Below, in pieces: positions 17,501 to 24,620 of a stretch of DNA of 39,075 nucleotides; within the stretch, counting starts at the first letter, position 1; the number at the start of each line of letters is the position of its first letter. Source of the DNA: Anaerolineae bacterium (lineage in GTDB: Bacteria > Chloroflexota > Anaerolineae > B4-G1). A program made the position numbers and the translations under genes. The stretch lies in contig JADHWW010000109.1 in NCBI GenBank assembly GCA_016783285.1, positions 1 through 39,075 of the forward strand, read 5' to 3'. The notes beneath the pieces are model-generated. The model made no database searches. It had not been told where the DNA came from and saw only the letters and a program-made list of their open reading frames with translations.

Positions 17501-18565
17501 GGGGGTATGTGTGCCTCCCTGCCGGTACCAGACGTACACGGCGTAGCGACCATCGGCAGGAAGGACGGCAGTCCAGACAGCAGTGGCGGTCGGAGTACCG
17601 TCCGCCGTCTCGGCCCGGCGGTAGTCGGTGCCTGCGTAGCCTGTCCCTGCTGGGGTAGCCGTCGTCCAGTTGCCAGTCTCGACGTATCCGGTGCCCGGGC
17701 CGGGGTCGTCGTTGTCCACCACCACCCCGGTTCCGTTCATGTCCCGCTCTCGCGCCGGGATGACCCGCGCTCCGGCGTTCCACAAGTACGCCAACAGATA
17801 CTGGTTCACCGCCTCGGCGTTATTGTGATCCTCGATGATGGGACCGACGTAGGGCGGGTTAGGATAGGGAGGGCGCTGGGCACGCCAGGCATAGCCGTTC
17901 CACTGCCAGCCATGTCCCGCGCTGACGTAGACCGTCTTGCCACTAAGCGCGCCCTGCGGTTTCCCCCCCTTCATCCCCCCCAATGGGGGGGAAAGAGGGG
18001 GAGGCAACGTCTCCTTACGCGGCGCGGGCAGAGGCGGGAGAAAGTCGGCCAGGGAGCGAAACTCGTGCGTCGCCGGGTCGAGTGCCTCCACGCGCAGGTC
18101 ACGCCAGCCCAGCGGCTCCAGTGTCGCCGCTATCTGTTCGACCATCTCCTCGACAGCCATCCCGTCCAGCCCGACCAGCGGTTCATCTGGCAGCACCAGT
18201 CGCACAGTGAACGCCCGTCCCCCCTCCCCCGGCCACTCGCCGATGCCAGGGAGGGAACCTACCTCTACGCCCTCCAGCGCTGTCCCCTCAGGGATCGCCG
18301 AGCGCAAGCCACGCGCCCGCTCCTCGGCGGTGGGCCCTGCCAGGAGCGCCTCCAGCGCCATCTCCGGATCCAGCCCGGTGGCCCCCAACCTGATGGCCCG
18401 CTCGACGCAGACCAACCCCTGCTCGCTCCAGAAACAGGCCAGGCCGACCGACCCCACCCTCCTATCCCCCGGGGGGATGGGGGATAGGGGACCCATCCCC
18501 AGTGCTCCCAGCGCCAGCAGCGTTATCCCCACCGCTATCCCTATACGCACCATCGGACGGCTCAT
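14576..18565 (-). CDS. large secreted N-acetylmuramoyl-L-alanine amidase with inserted golvesin-like domain
   Basis: About 1329 residues from ATG 18565, which follows GAGGAGG; the frame opens 48 bases earlier without support. A signal sequence (VRIGIAVGITLLALGALGMG) leads to a GerMN-like domain (about 40-170). Next is an Amidase_3 catalytic domain, with zinc ligands suggested by SAGHG, the Glu of EDHNN and SWHTN, and the catalytic Glu in LIELAYHDHP. The amidase is split by a golvesin/xanthan-lyase-like beta domain (VVDNDDPGPGTGYVETG to VVADAVRFGGG). A fibronectin III domain follows (VQNVGAGQVRVSWHSSP). Then comes a region resembling a glutamine-amidotransferase-like fold (GVLLVNGFDR to YFGFPFETVW), Ig-like repeats, and a C-terminal jelly-roll/CBM-like domain (LVNGGFESGEGW to YVDDVALEVCP). 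It probably remodels or degrades peptidoglycan outside the cell. Two GC-rich palindromes are inserted in frame. Confidence 0.85.
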   Translation of the reverse strand: MSRPMVRIGIAVGITLLALGALGMGPLSPIPPGDRRVGSVGLACFWSEQGLVCVERAIRLGATGLDPEMALEALLAGPTAEERARGLRSAIPEGTALEGVEVGSLPGIGEWPGEGGRAFTVRLVLPDEPLVGLDGMAVEEMVEQIAATLEPLGWRDLRVEALDPATHEFRSLADFLPPLPAPRKETLPPPLSPPLGGMKGGKPQGALSGKTVYVSAGHGWQWNGYAWRAQRPPYPNPPYVGPIIEDHNNAEAVNQYLLAYLWNAGARVIPARERDMNGTGVVVDNDDPGPGTGYVETGNWTTATPAGTGYAGTDYRRAETADGTPTATAVWTAVLPADGRYAVYVWYRQGGTHTPDAHYVVHHAGGSTEVIVGQHVHGDTWHYVGTYGFRGGEEARVVLTNQSTVAGRVVVADAVRFGGGTFDDLTGIGTTAPHPPDKPWWEVAAYYYTQWMGLDPDDWPYFNDVVARPMYARWEHAGTGEDAIYVSWHTNGYSGYQWDFSGTVSYIHSGEGEDVTPGSAGLRHAVHAELVHDIRAGWDSGWRDLGERSRNLGELRELWDDDAAVRMPGALIELAYHDHPDDTDALKEPRFNMLAARAVYQGIVKYFEQRDGVGLALLPEPPTHLAVQNVGAGQVRVSWHSSPTDATGLVGDAATGYRVYTSTDGLGWSNGVVVATTVYTLTGLSPEQLLFVRVTATNGGGESFPTETLGVRAGDETGVLLVNGFDRLSSAMLVPDYDPVEGYNLRMFLDRMNGYDYVVQHGEVISYPFDSASNEVVRDGAIDLSDYALVDWILGEESVANETLDDTERAFLTDFLRGGGALFLSGTEVGWHLDDQEGDSDFYNSCLRADYAGDDAETYEVAPAPGSILEGLAPFRFDAPGMYDADRPDQMTPIGGSVAALIYGGGLMGTAAVQYADTAGGCERLVYFGFPFETVWPDQRPAVMGRVLDFLDLCLATPANTKITTPADGSADSSVPPFGGIAGASDVAVQRVEVQVERGSDGRYWTGSDWALGSVWVPGTTWVTATGTVSWSYPLPSLSDSGYYLRARARTTDGGVDPSPDEVFFTYDTTPPANAVLIAPADGSTVSLVTDVVLTWESVGSDGGSSLAYVVELDGQPYTTTQSTYVVSHISGGPHAWGVQVFDAAGNRSEWATGTFYVRRYDLWLSLVMRNAEGGGSTCAGVLVNGGFESGEGWVINRLAAYETSRVHSGARGVRVGIPPGEPGDGAYSSVAQTVPLPAGSGATLRLWVYPIGEGDDPGDWHYVGLSDSSGNYHFLDAWQSDARAWEQREYDLGAYVGQTVTVYIGTRNDGDDDTAALYVDDVALEVCP
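17963..18001. repeat. in-frame GC palindrome inside the amidase gene
   Basis: Seven C then seven G (17975-17981 and 17985-17991) around AAT, flanked by a second C run (17963-17969) facing a G run (17997-18001). In the protein it encodes the low-complexity segment PPPLSPPLGGMKGGK, between the GerMN-like and amidase domains. It looks like a mobile palindrome that landed in a linker. Confidence 0.6.
18461..18488. repeat. second in-frame palindrome in the amidase gene
   Basis: CCTATCCCCC (18461-18470) and GGGGGATAGG (18479-18488) pair perfectly over 10 bp with an 8-base loop. It encodes part of GPLSPIPPGDRRVG just after the signal sequence. Confidence 0.6.
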
Positions 18566-18596
18566 CCCAACAACCTCCTCACCCTCCAGGTGTTGA

Positions 18597-19085
18597 TCAC
18601 GCCGGCAGGCCACGTCCAGCCTCGCCTACCGTCGCCCTCAGCACCTCGATCCCGTCCAGTACTCTCTCCTCGCTCCTGGCCCCCATACCGGCCAGGTCGC
18701 GCAGGCGGCCCTCCCGCGCTGCCTTCTCCAGCGCCCCGACGCTGCTGATGCCCAGTTCCTTCCAGAACAGCGCCGCCCGCTTGGGACCGACGTCAGGGAC
18801 CTGGAGCATCTCGATCACACCGGCGGGCACCTGGGCCTGGAGTCTCTCGTAGGCCCCCAGCCGGCCGGTGCGCATCAGTTCATCGATCTTGGCCGCCAGG
18901 GTCTTACCGATACCAGGAATCGTCTCCACTTCCCCAGCCCGCCAGACCTCCTTCAGCGGCCGGTCCAGCGCAGCGACGTTCTCCGCCGCACGGCGGTAGG
19001 CCATGATGCGGTGAGTGTTCTCCCCCTGGACGGCCAGGATGTCGGCCATCGCTGCGAAGATCTTGGCCACTTCCTGGTTTTCCAT
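18597..19085 (-). CDS. stand-alone PolX-type N-terminal (8-kDa and helix-hairpin-helix) domain protein
   Basis: The 162 residues match the N-terminal part of family X DNA polymerases: NQEVAKIFAAMADILAVQGEN-RIMAYRRAAENV, then helix-hairpin-helix motifs (IPGIGKTLAAKIDELMRTGRL and VPDVGPKRAALFWKELG) and a third hairpin-like segment (LAGMGARSEERVLDGIEVL). The nucleotidyl-transferase palm and the PHP domain of bacterial PolX (usually about 570 residues) are absent. The next gene starts right after, so it is not simply cut by a frameshift nearby. It could bind gapped DNA without synthesis, or act as an accessory to another enzyme. The start has GGAGGAGGGAG directly upstream, and a clear promoter lies at 19112-19139. 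Confidence 0.85.
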   Translation of the reverse strand: MENQEVAKIFAAMADILAVQGENTHRIMAYRRAAENVAALDRPLKEVWRAGEVETIPGIGKTLAAKIDELMRTGRLGAYERLQAQVPAGVIEMLQVPDVGPKRAALFWKELGISSVGALEKAAREGRLRDLAGMGARSEERVLDGIEVLRATVGEAGRGLPA

Positions 19086-19111
19086 CTCCCTCCTCCAGCA
19101 CCCCCCACCTG

Positions 19112-19139
19112 ATTATACCCCATCTCCACCGCTTGACAA
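19112..19139 (-). promoter_or_regulatory. promoter of the PolX-like gene
   Basis: On the minus strand TTGTCA (19139-19134), a 16-base spacer and a perfect TATAAT (19117-19112). The start site would be near 19105, 20 bases before the ATG. It shares its -35 bases with the divergent promoter on the plus strand. Confidence 0.7.
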
Positions 19140-19161
19140 TGGCCCTTCGGTAGGGTAAGAT
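19133..19161 (+). promoter_or_regulatory. divergent promoter of the 19232 gene
   Basis: A perfect TTGACA (19133-19138), a 17-base spacer and TAAGAT (19156-19161). The -35 overlaps the minus-strand -35, so polymerase could occupy only one direction at a time. Confidence 0.5.
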
Positions 19162-19231
19162 AGCGCCAGGGTAACTGTGTGAGGCACTTACAACAGCCAT
19201 AGAGGCAGAAGTGTGACGAGGATAAGCACGG

Positions 19232-19684
19232 GTGCAACACTACGTCGAAGTCGATCAGAGCATCAAGATGGAGCAGACGCAGGGAGATACTGTCCTGGCC
19301 TTCTCCGACGGCATAGAAAGGACAATTCTTATTCCTGCCAAGGTCAAGCGAGCCTGTCAGCGGGAGTTACGGGCCAGGGGCGTGAAGCCCGGCATGATCG
19401 TATTGCGTATGTTTGCCTCTGGGCTTTTATTGCTTCTGGAGGATCGGATGGAACACGTCAGCAGTGTAACCATTGACACGGAGTACGAGGGCAAAGAGGG
19501 AGAAATCAAGGGGTTGTTGCTTCGCTTCATCCTCAAGTGGGTTCCTGACTTCCCGAAAGAGGCCATTGCCTTCCGCCAGGTAGGAAAGCAGTCTGGCGCA
19601 CACGTGCTGGCCTGGGAAACCCACAAGGCACGGCGTAAGCCCGACAGGCGGGTAACCATAGAGGAACTGTTGCGGTACTGCTGA
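19232..19684 (+). CDS. hypothetical protein
   Basis: A frame of up to 150 residues. The start is uncertain: GTG 19232, or ATG 19268 (MEQTQGDTVLAFSDGIERT). The first half looks like a beta-rich domain (ILIPAKVKRACQRELRARGVKPGMIVLRMFASGLLLLLEDRMEHVS). The second half is basic (AWETHKARRKPDRRVTIEELLRYC). I do not recognise the family. A divergent promoter lies 70 bases upstream. GC content is slightly lower than in neighbouring housekeeping genes, and it opens the accessory region. A structured sequence follows directly after the stop. Confidence 0.65.
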   Translation: MQHYVEVDQSIKMEQTQGDTVLAFSDGIERTILIPAKVKRACQRELRARGVKPGMIVLRMFASGLLLLLEDRMEHVSSVTIDTEYEGKEGEIKGLLLRFILKWVPDFPKEAIAFRQVGKQSGAHVLAWETHKARRKPDRRVTIEELLRYC

Positions 19685-19694
19685 AAGACAAAAA

Positions 19695-19778
19695 ATCGGG
19701 TGGGCACCTGTATTAGGGTGCTCACAGTCAGGCTCACATCCCCGGAGTGGCTACCGTGGAGGCACCTGACCACCCGAT
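19695..19778 (+). other. 84-base structured element after the 19232 gene
   Basis: ATCGGGTGG (19695-19703) pairs perfectly with CCACCCGAT (19770-19778). Immediately inside, GCACC (19704-19708) pairs with GGTGC (19717-19721). There is no T-run after the outer stem, so it is not a standard terminator. It may be a small structured RNA, a 3' processing or terminator structure, or a small palindromic element. The remaining 19779-19944 stretch shows no gene. Confidence 0.35.
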
Positions 19779-19944
19779 CTTCTGATAGAATAATACCACA
19801 ATTCACCTATGATGTCAAATTGTAACCCTTCAATCAAGAGAGTGCCCTGCACCTGATTTAGTCTGCTGGGGTGAGTAGTTATGCGCCAGGTCCAGGCGTT
19901 ATCGAGGAATCAGAATTCCAGGTGAGAAAAAGGATGATGTAACA

Positions 19945-20205
19945 ATGAGTATGCCTATGCGTGCAATTGAAACAACGGGTATGATTGACGAAGAGAGACA
20001 ACTACGGCTGGATACTCCGCTGCCAGTTGTCGGCCCAAGTCGGGTACGAATCATTGTGCTATTTCCAGAGGAGGAGTACGAGGAGATCAGTGAGTCGGAG
20101 TGGCTGCGCGCGGCGGCAACCAGTCCGGCTTTTGATTTCCTGAGGGAGCCTGAAGAGGATATTTACACCCTGGCGGACGGGAGGCCGTTTGATGACAAAG
20201 GGTAA
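19945..20205 (+). CDS. antitoxin-like protein paired with a broken PemK/MazF toxin
   Basis: An 86-residue acidic protein. An N-terminal MIDEERQLRLDTPLPVVGPSRVRIIVLF segment looks like a short DNA-binding or dimerisation region. The C-terminal tail (WLRAAATSPAFDFLREPEEDIYTLADGRPFDDKG) is typical of antitoxins that sit directly ahead of PemK/MazF-family toxins. The following toxin frame starts inside its last codons (ATG 20192). Because that toxin is reduced to 21 codons, this antitoxin is now an orphan. The family assignment is from motif and arrangement. The mechanism (toxin neutralisation and autorepression) is known for such pairs but not shown here. Confidence 0.65.
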   Translation: MSMPMRAIETTGMIDEERQLRLDTPLPVVGPSRVRIIVLFPEEEYEEISESEWLRAAATSPAFDFLREPEEDIYTLADGRPFDDKG

Positions 20206-20257
20206 AGTGGTGCTCGTGCCGTTTCCTTTTAGAGATACTACGAGGAGAAAGTATTGA
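20192..20257 (+). pseudogene. 5' remnant of a PemK/MazF-family toxin
   Basis: The frame reads MTKGKVVLVPFPFRDTTRRKY then stops. The first 14 residues match the first strand of PemK/MazF endoribonucleases (KGxVVLVPFPFxD), whose full length is about 110 residues. It overlaps the upstream antitoxin by 14 bases, the normal arrangement. The lost body contains the RNase active site, so it should be inactive. The following 20258-20384 bases show no clear continuation in any frame. Confidence 0.7.
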
Positions 20258-20384
20258 CCTATATTCAACGGTTGTCGCTGCGATCGTTCTAACTGTGCTG
20301 AACCTGTTTGGAATTGCCCAACATCGTTGCTGGGACCGGAGGCAGGCAACATAGAGTCCATGCGTCTTTGCTGAGAGAAGACCG

Positions 20385-20408
20385 TGCTACACGCCGTGAC
20401 ATTCGACT
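20385..20408 (+). repeat. 24-bp copy of the start of the HAD gene
   Basis: Identical over 24 bases to 21165-21188, the first codons of the HAD hydrolase. With the preceding G it forms a GTG-started frame VLHAVTFD that soon ends in a stop (20423-20425). It marks one border of the 780-bp block carrying two damaged toxin-antitoxin pairs. Confidence 0.75.
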
Positions 20409-20427
20409 GCCGAAACCCCACCTGATA

Positions 20428-20456
20428 TTGACAGATGCATGTGATCGGGTTATACT
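20428..20456 (+). promoter_or_regulatory. consensus promoter ahead of the ribbon-helix-helix antitoxin
   Basis: TTGACA (20428-20433), a spacer of exactly 17 bases, and TATACT (20451-20456). Transcription would start near 20463, leaving a leader of about 12 bases that holds the purine-rich AAAGGA. Confidence 0.7.
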
Positions 20457-20474
20457 CTTGACCGAAAGGACGGT

Positions 20475-20840
20475 ATGACCAATATGGCCGCCGTAAAGAC
20501 AGCGATATCCCTTCAACAGCCTCTCTTTGACCAGGTCGATGCCCTGGCCGGCGAAATGCAGATCTCGCGCAGCCGGCTGTTCGTGCTGGCCATGGAGGAA
20601 TTCATCGAACGCCATCAGAACCAGAGGCTCCTCCAAGAGATCAACGCCGCCTATGAGGACATGCCAGAACCGGCTGAACAAGACCGCCGACGTAGCATGC
20701 GACACAAGCACCGACAACTGGTGGGAGGGCAATGGCAAGATCAGGGCGGAGGTGATTGTGATGGAAGACATGATGGGAGTGGTAAACATGAACACAATAC
20801 TGACCGAAGCCGAGCATCATCTGCGCAGCCTATCGACTGA
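20475..20840 (+). CDS. ribbon-helix-helix antitoxin with an abnormal C-terminal extension
   Basis: Residues 1-80 look like a MazE-type ribbon-helix-helix antitoxin: AAVKTAISLQQPLFDQVDALAGEMQISRSRLFVLAMEEFIERHQNQRLLQEINAAYEDMPEP, ending in MRHKHRQLVGGQW. In related antitoxins the frame stops right after this last tryptophan, at the start of the toxin gene. Here it runs on for about 35 residues of low-complexity Gly/Asp/His sequence. The DNA after GGGCAATGG looks like the first few codons of a MazF gene that has since lost its body. The DNA-binding part may still work. The extension is probably not selected. Confidence 0.65.
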   Translation: MTNMAAVKTAISLQQPLFDQVDALAGEMQISRSRLFVLAMEEFIERHQNQRLLQEINAAYEDMPEPAEQDRRRSMRHKHRQLVGGQWQDQGGGDCDGRHDGSGKHEHNTDRSRASSAQPID

Positions 20841-21012
20841 ACGGCTGCGAGTGGCCAACGACTTCCTGGCCTACCTCCAAGAACGTGAGGAGAACGAGGC
20901 GACCACTGAACTGCTGAACATCCCCGGCTTCGAAGCGGCCTTCCAGCATGCCGTCAAGCAGGCTGACAGCGGCGACGCGGTGCGCTTCGAGAATGCACGC
21001 CGCGATGTATGA
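20761..21012 (+). CDS. antitoxin partner of a damaged RelE-type toxin
   Basis: About 83 residues: MEDMMGVVNMNTILTEAEHHLRSLSTERLRVANDFLAYLQEREENEATTELLNIPGFEAAFQHAVKQADSGDAVRFENARRDV. The helical middle and the acidic C-terminal segment ending in F-N/D-R are typical of small antitoxins that precede RelE/ParE-family toxins. ATG 20761 has GGAGG 8 bases upstream. ATG 20788 (MNTILTEAE) is a second possible start. The stop overlaps the toxin ATG by 8 bases. The first 27 codons lie within the abnormal extension of the previous antitoxin, in another frame. Confidence 0.65.
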   Translation: MEDMMGVVNMNTILTEAEHHLRSLSTERLRVANDFLAYLQEREENEATTELLNIPGFEAAFQHAVKQADSGDAVRFENARRDV

Positions 21013-21157
21013 GGTCTGGCTGACCCGTGACGCGCAAAAGTCCTATCAGGCTGCCGATGATCCGCTGACCAGACGGCTGAACCGCTGCTTTGGCCAGCTA
21101 CGGTGCAATCCTCACAAAACTGTCATCCTTATCCTCCATCGCAGTAAGGCTTACTAA
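21005..21157 (+). pseudogene. RelE/ParE-family toxin with internal deletion
   Basis: From ATG 21005 the frame starts like a RelE-type toxin (MYEVWLTRDAQKSYQAADDPLTRRLNRCFGQLRCNPHKT) and ends like one (VILILHRSKAY). The middle, which normally carries the GxYRxRxGxxRxxY core strands, is gone. The product is 50 residues instead of 85-95. The frame is kept across the junction. The RNase core is missing, so it should be non-toxic. The HAD gene begins 6 bases after the stop. Confidence 0.65.
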
Positions 21158-21163
21158 ACGACA

Positions 21164-22597
<1,434 letters not shown>

Positions 22598-22618
22598 CTA
22601 CCCAGCAGGATGGTTCCA

Positions 22619-23674
22619 ATGAACATTCACGAATATGTAGGCAATCCTCACATACACACCTCCTACTCCGATGGGGAGGCCCTTCACGCCGAAATCGCGC
22701 AGGCAGCGGCCGAGGCCGGGCTCGATTTTATCATCGTCACCGACCACAACGTGTGGGTGAACGGCTGCGAGGGCTACCACGGCAAGGTGCTGCTCCTCGT
22801 AGGCGAGGAGATCCACGATGTGCGCCGCCGGCCCCAGGCTAATCACCTCCTGGCCTTCAACGCCGAGGCCGAGTTGGCCCCGCTGGCCTCGGACCCGCAA
22901 GGGCTGATTGATGGAGTGAACCAGCGAGGTGGTTTCTGTTACCTGGCCCATCCCTACGAATACGGCAGCCCTATCAGCCCCGACCTGGCCCCCATCCCCT
23001 GGGTCGATTGGGACGTCACGGGGTACACAGGGATCGAAATCTGGAACTACATGTCCGAGTTCAAGGCACACCTGCGCAACAAACTAGCGGCGGTCTTCTA
23101 CGCCTACTTCCCGGCCCGGGTCATTCGCGGACCATTCCGGGCCACGCTGCGCCAGTGGGATCAACTGCTATCACAAGGCCAGCGCGTCGCTGCCATCGGC
23201 GGGTCCGACGCGCACGGTAACACCTACTCGATGGGCCCCCTCCACCGCGTGATGTTTCCCTACACGTACCTCTTCCGCTGTGTCAACACCCACATCCTGA
23301 CCGAGCGCCCGTTCAACGGTCGCCTGGAGCATGACAAACCGCTGGTCTACGACGCGCTGCGGACTGGCCACACCTGGGTGGGCTACGACCTGCCAGCCTC
23401 CACAGCCGGCTTCCGCTTCCACGCCCGCAGTGGCGCTAACAACGCGCTGATGGGGAACGAACTGGCACGCGCGGGAGCGACCATCTTCGAGGTACATACA
23501 CCCCAAAGCGCCGACATCCGCCTGCTGCTCAACGGACAGGTGGTGGCCCGGACCAGCGGAAGCCACCTCAAGTACACCACAGCCGAGTCGGGCGTGTATC
23601 GCGTCGAGGTCTACCACAGATATCAATCGAGCCGTCGGGGCTGGATCTTCAGCAGCCCAATCTATGTCACATAG
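22619..23674 (+). CDS. PHP-domain phosphoesterase-like protein (CehA/McbA-like)
   Basis: A PHP-family protein of about 351 residues. Probable metal ligands: NPHIHTSYSDGE near the start, IIVTDHNVW, EEIH (about 70-73), YLAHPYEYG and GGSDAHGNTY (about 200). The PHP fold ends near residue 265. The remaining 85 residues look like a small beta domain (TIFEVHTPQSADIRLLLNGQVVARTSG). Similar proteins hydrolyse phosphoesters or carbamates, but the substrate here is unknown. ATG 22619 has AGGA 9 bases upstream; ATG 22610 is also in frame. Confidence 0.85.
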   Translation: MNIHEYVGNPHIHTSYSDGEALHAEIAQAAAEAGLDFIIVTDHNVWVNGCEGYHGKVLLLVGEEIHDVRRRPQANHLLAFNAEAELAPLASDPQGLIDGVNQRGGFCYLAHPYEYGSPISPDLAPIPWVDWDVTGYTGIEIWNYMSEFKAHLRNKLAAVFYAYFPARVIRGPFRATLRQWDQLLSQGQRVAAIGGSDAHGNTYSMGPLHRVMFPYTYLFRCVNTHILTERPFNGRLEHDKPLVYDALRTGHTWVGYDLPASTAGFRFHARSGANNALMGNELARAGATIFEVHTPQSADIRLLLNGQVVARTSGSHLKYTTAESGVYRVEVYHRYQSSRRGWIFSSPIYVT

Positions 23675-23676
23675 GA

Positions 23677-23708
23677 GCGTGCTGCGTGAAACGTGATGCG
23701 TGATGCGG
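23677..23708. repeat. GCGTGATGC stutter repeat
   Basis: Imperfect tandem words (GCGTGCTGC, GTGAAAC, GTGATGC, GTGATGC) begin directly after the PHP gene stop. Same style as the other gene-border stutters but with a different word. Confidence 0.6.
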
Positions 23709-23747
23709 AGCGGTTACGCTTCGCGCATGCCGACCAATACAATCTCC

Positions 23748-23786
23748 AACAAAAACAGAGACCCGCTCTCGCCAACGCGGGAGCGG
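23748..23786 (-). terminator. intrinsic terminator of the ferredoxin genes
   Basis: A 10-bp stem (23763-23772 with 23777-23786, one G-U) with a four-base loop. On the minus strand a T-rich tract follows (GTCTCTGTTTTT). It lies 33 bases after the ferredoxin stop and separates it from the convergent PHP gene. Confidence 0.7.
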
Positions 23787-23818
23787 ATCAGACTACTGAA
23801 TTTGGGCACAAAAGTCTA

Positions 23819-24025
<207 letters not shown>

Positions 24026-24038
24026 CTAGAGAGATTCT

Positions 24039-24081
24039 GAGAGACACCCCACCCCATCGTGAACGGGCAACGGCGTCTCTC
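24039..24081 (-). other. inverted repeat between the two ferredoxin genes
   Basis: GAGAGAC (24039-24045) and GTCTCTC (24075-24081) form a 7-bp stem around a GC-rich 29-base loop. No T-run follows. It may be an attenuator or processing site that sets the ratio of the two ferredoxins. Confidence 0.3.
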
Positions 24082-24130
24082 TTGACAAACTGCTAGTGGA
24101 GAATTCACACACACCCTCGTTGAAAGACGA

Positions 24131-24397
24131 CTACACGAGGTCCTTGCCCGGCCCGCTTTCGAAGAAGTCGGCATTCTTCTGGATGTCGTCAGCATATTCA
24201 TCAGGCACATCATCCTCGTGGAAGATTGCCTCGTTGGGGCACTCGGCCTCGCAGACCGCGCATTCGATACATGTTTCGGGGTCAATGTAGTAGGTGGGCC
24301 ATTCCGGATCATCGTCTACAAAGTGGATCGAATCTGTGGGACAGACGTCCACACACAGCCCGGCGCGCTCACACTTGCTGGTGATCACAGATGCCAT
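24131..24397 (-). CDS. ferredoxin with two iron-sulfur cluster motifs
   Basis: An 88-residue ferredoxin. The first motif is CERAGLCVDVCP (Cys9, Cys15, Cys19, with a five-residue gap between the first two), a spacing found in ferredoxins whose first cluster is 3Fe-4S or an atypical 4Fe-4S. The second is the regular CIECAVCEAECP. The acidic C-terminal tail (EDDVPDEYADDIQKNADFFESGPGKD) is common to this subfamily. It probably transfers electrons in central metabolism. Start ATG 24397 follows AGGGAAGAG. It has its own promoter (24488-24515) and an 84-base leader. Confidence 0.9.
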   Translation of the reverse strand: MASVITSKCERAGLCVDVCPTDSIHFVDDDPEWPTYYIDPETCIECAVCEAECPNEAIFHEDDVPDEYADDIQKNADFFESGPGKDLV

Positions 24398-24442
24398 TTC
24401 TCTTCCCTTGCCTCCGTTTGGCTATAGTGTTTCGACCGCGCT

Positions 24443-24469
24443 AACCACCTCGCATCGGTGAGGGTGGTT
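24443..24469 (-). other. leader hairpin of the ferredoxin transcript
   Basis: AACCACC (24443-24449) pairs with GGTGGTT (24463-24469). An alternative inner pairing CACC/GGTG exists. It falls in the 5' leader between the predicted start site (about 24481) and the ferredoxin ATG (24397). Confidence 0.35.
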
Positions 24470-24487
24470 TCTCAAGAGACAATTTCC

Positions 24488-24515
24488 ATTGTAACAAGAT
24501 TTGAATCTTTGTCAA
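24488..24515 (-). promoter_or_regulatory. ferredoxin promoter with an operator-like palindrome in the spacer
   Basis: On the minus strand a perfect TTGACA (24515-24510), a 16-base spacer and TACAAT (24493-24488). The spacer contains the perfect palindrome AAGATTCAAATCTT (24496-24509), which fills nearly all of it. A dimeric regulator bound there would block polymerase, or in the MerR manner realign the two boxes. Confidence 0.7.
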
Positions 24516-24586
24516 GGTGCTCGCCGCGCCCCAAAGCCCGGCCAACAGGAGAACGATGATGCCCCGCTCCTCTCGCAAGAAAAGAT

Positions 24587-24614
24587 TTGCACAAAACCCC
24601 GATACGAGTATACT
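24587..24614 (+). promoter_or_regulatory. promoter of the hsdM leader RNA
   Basis: TTGCAC (24587-24592), a 16-base spacer and TATACT (24609-24614). The start site would be near 24621, directly ahead of the structured leader. Confidence 0.6.
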
Positions 24615-24620
24615 AACAAC

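Noticed and set aside
19357..19806. A 149-codon minus-strand frame opposite the 19232 gene
   Set aside because: The plus-strand gene has the better composition and a promoter. The minus frame lacks a ribosome-binding site and crosses the structured element.
20286..20472. A frame reading HRVHASLLREDRATRRDIRL and on, as a possible gene end
   Set aside because: It runs through the duplicated HAD fragment in a foreign frame and through the promoter. No start or family is seen.
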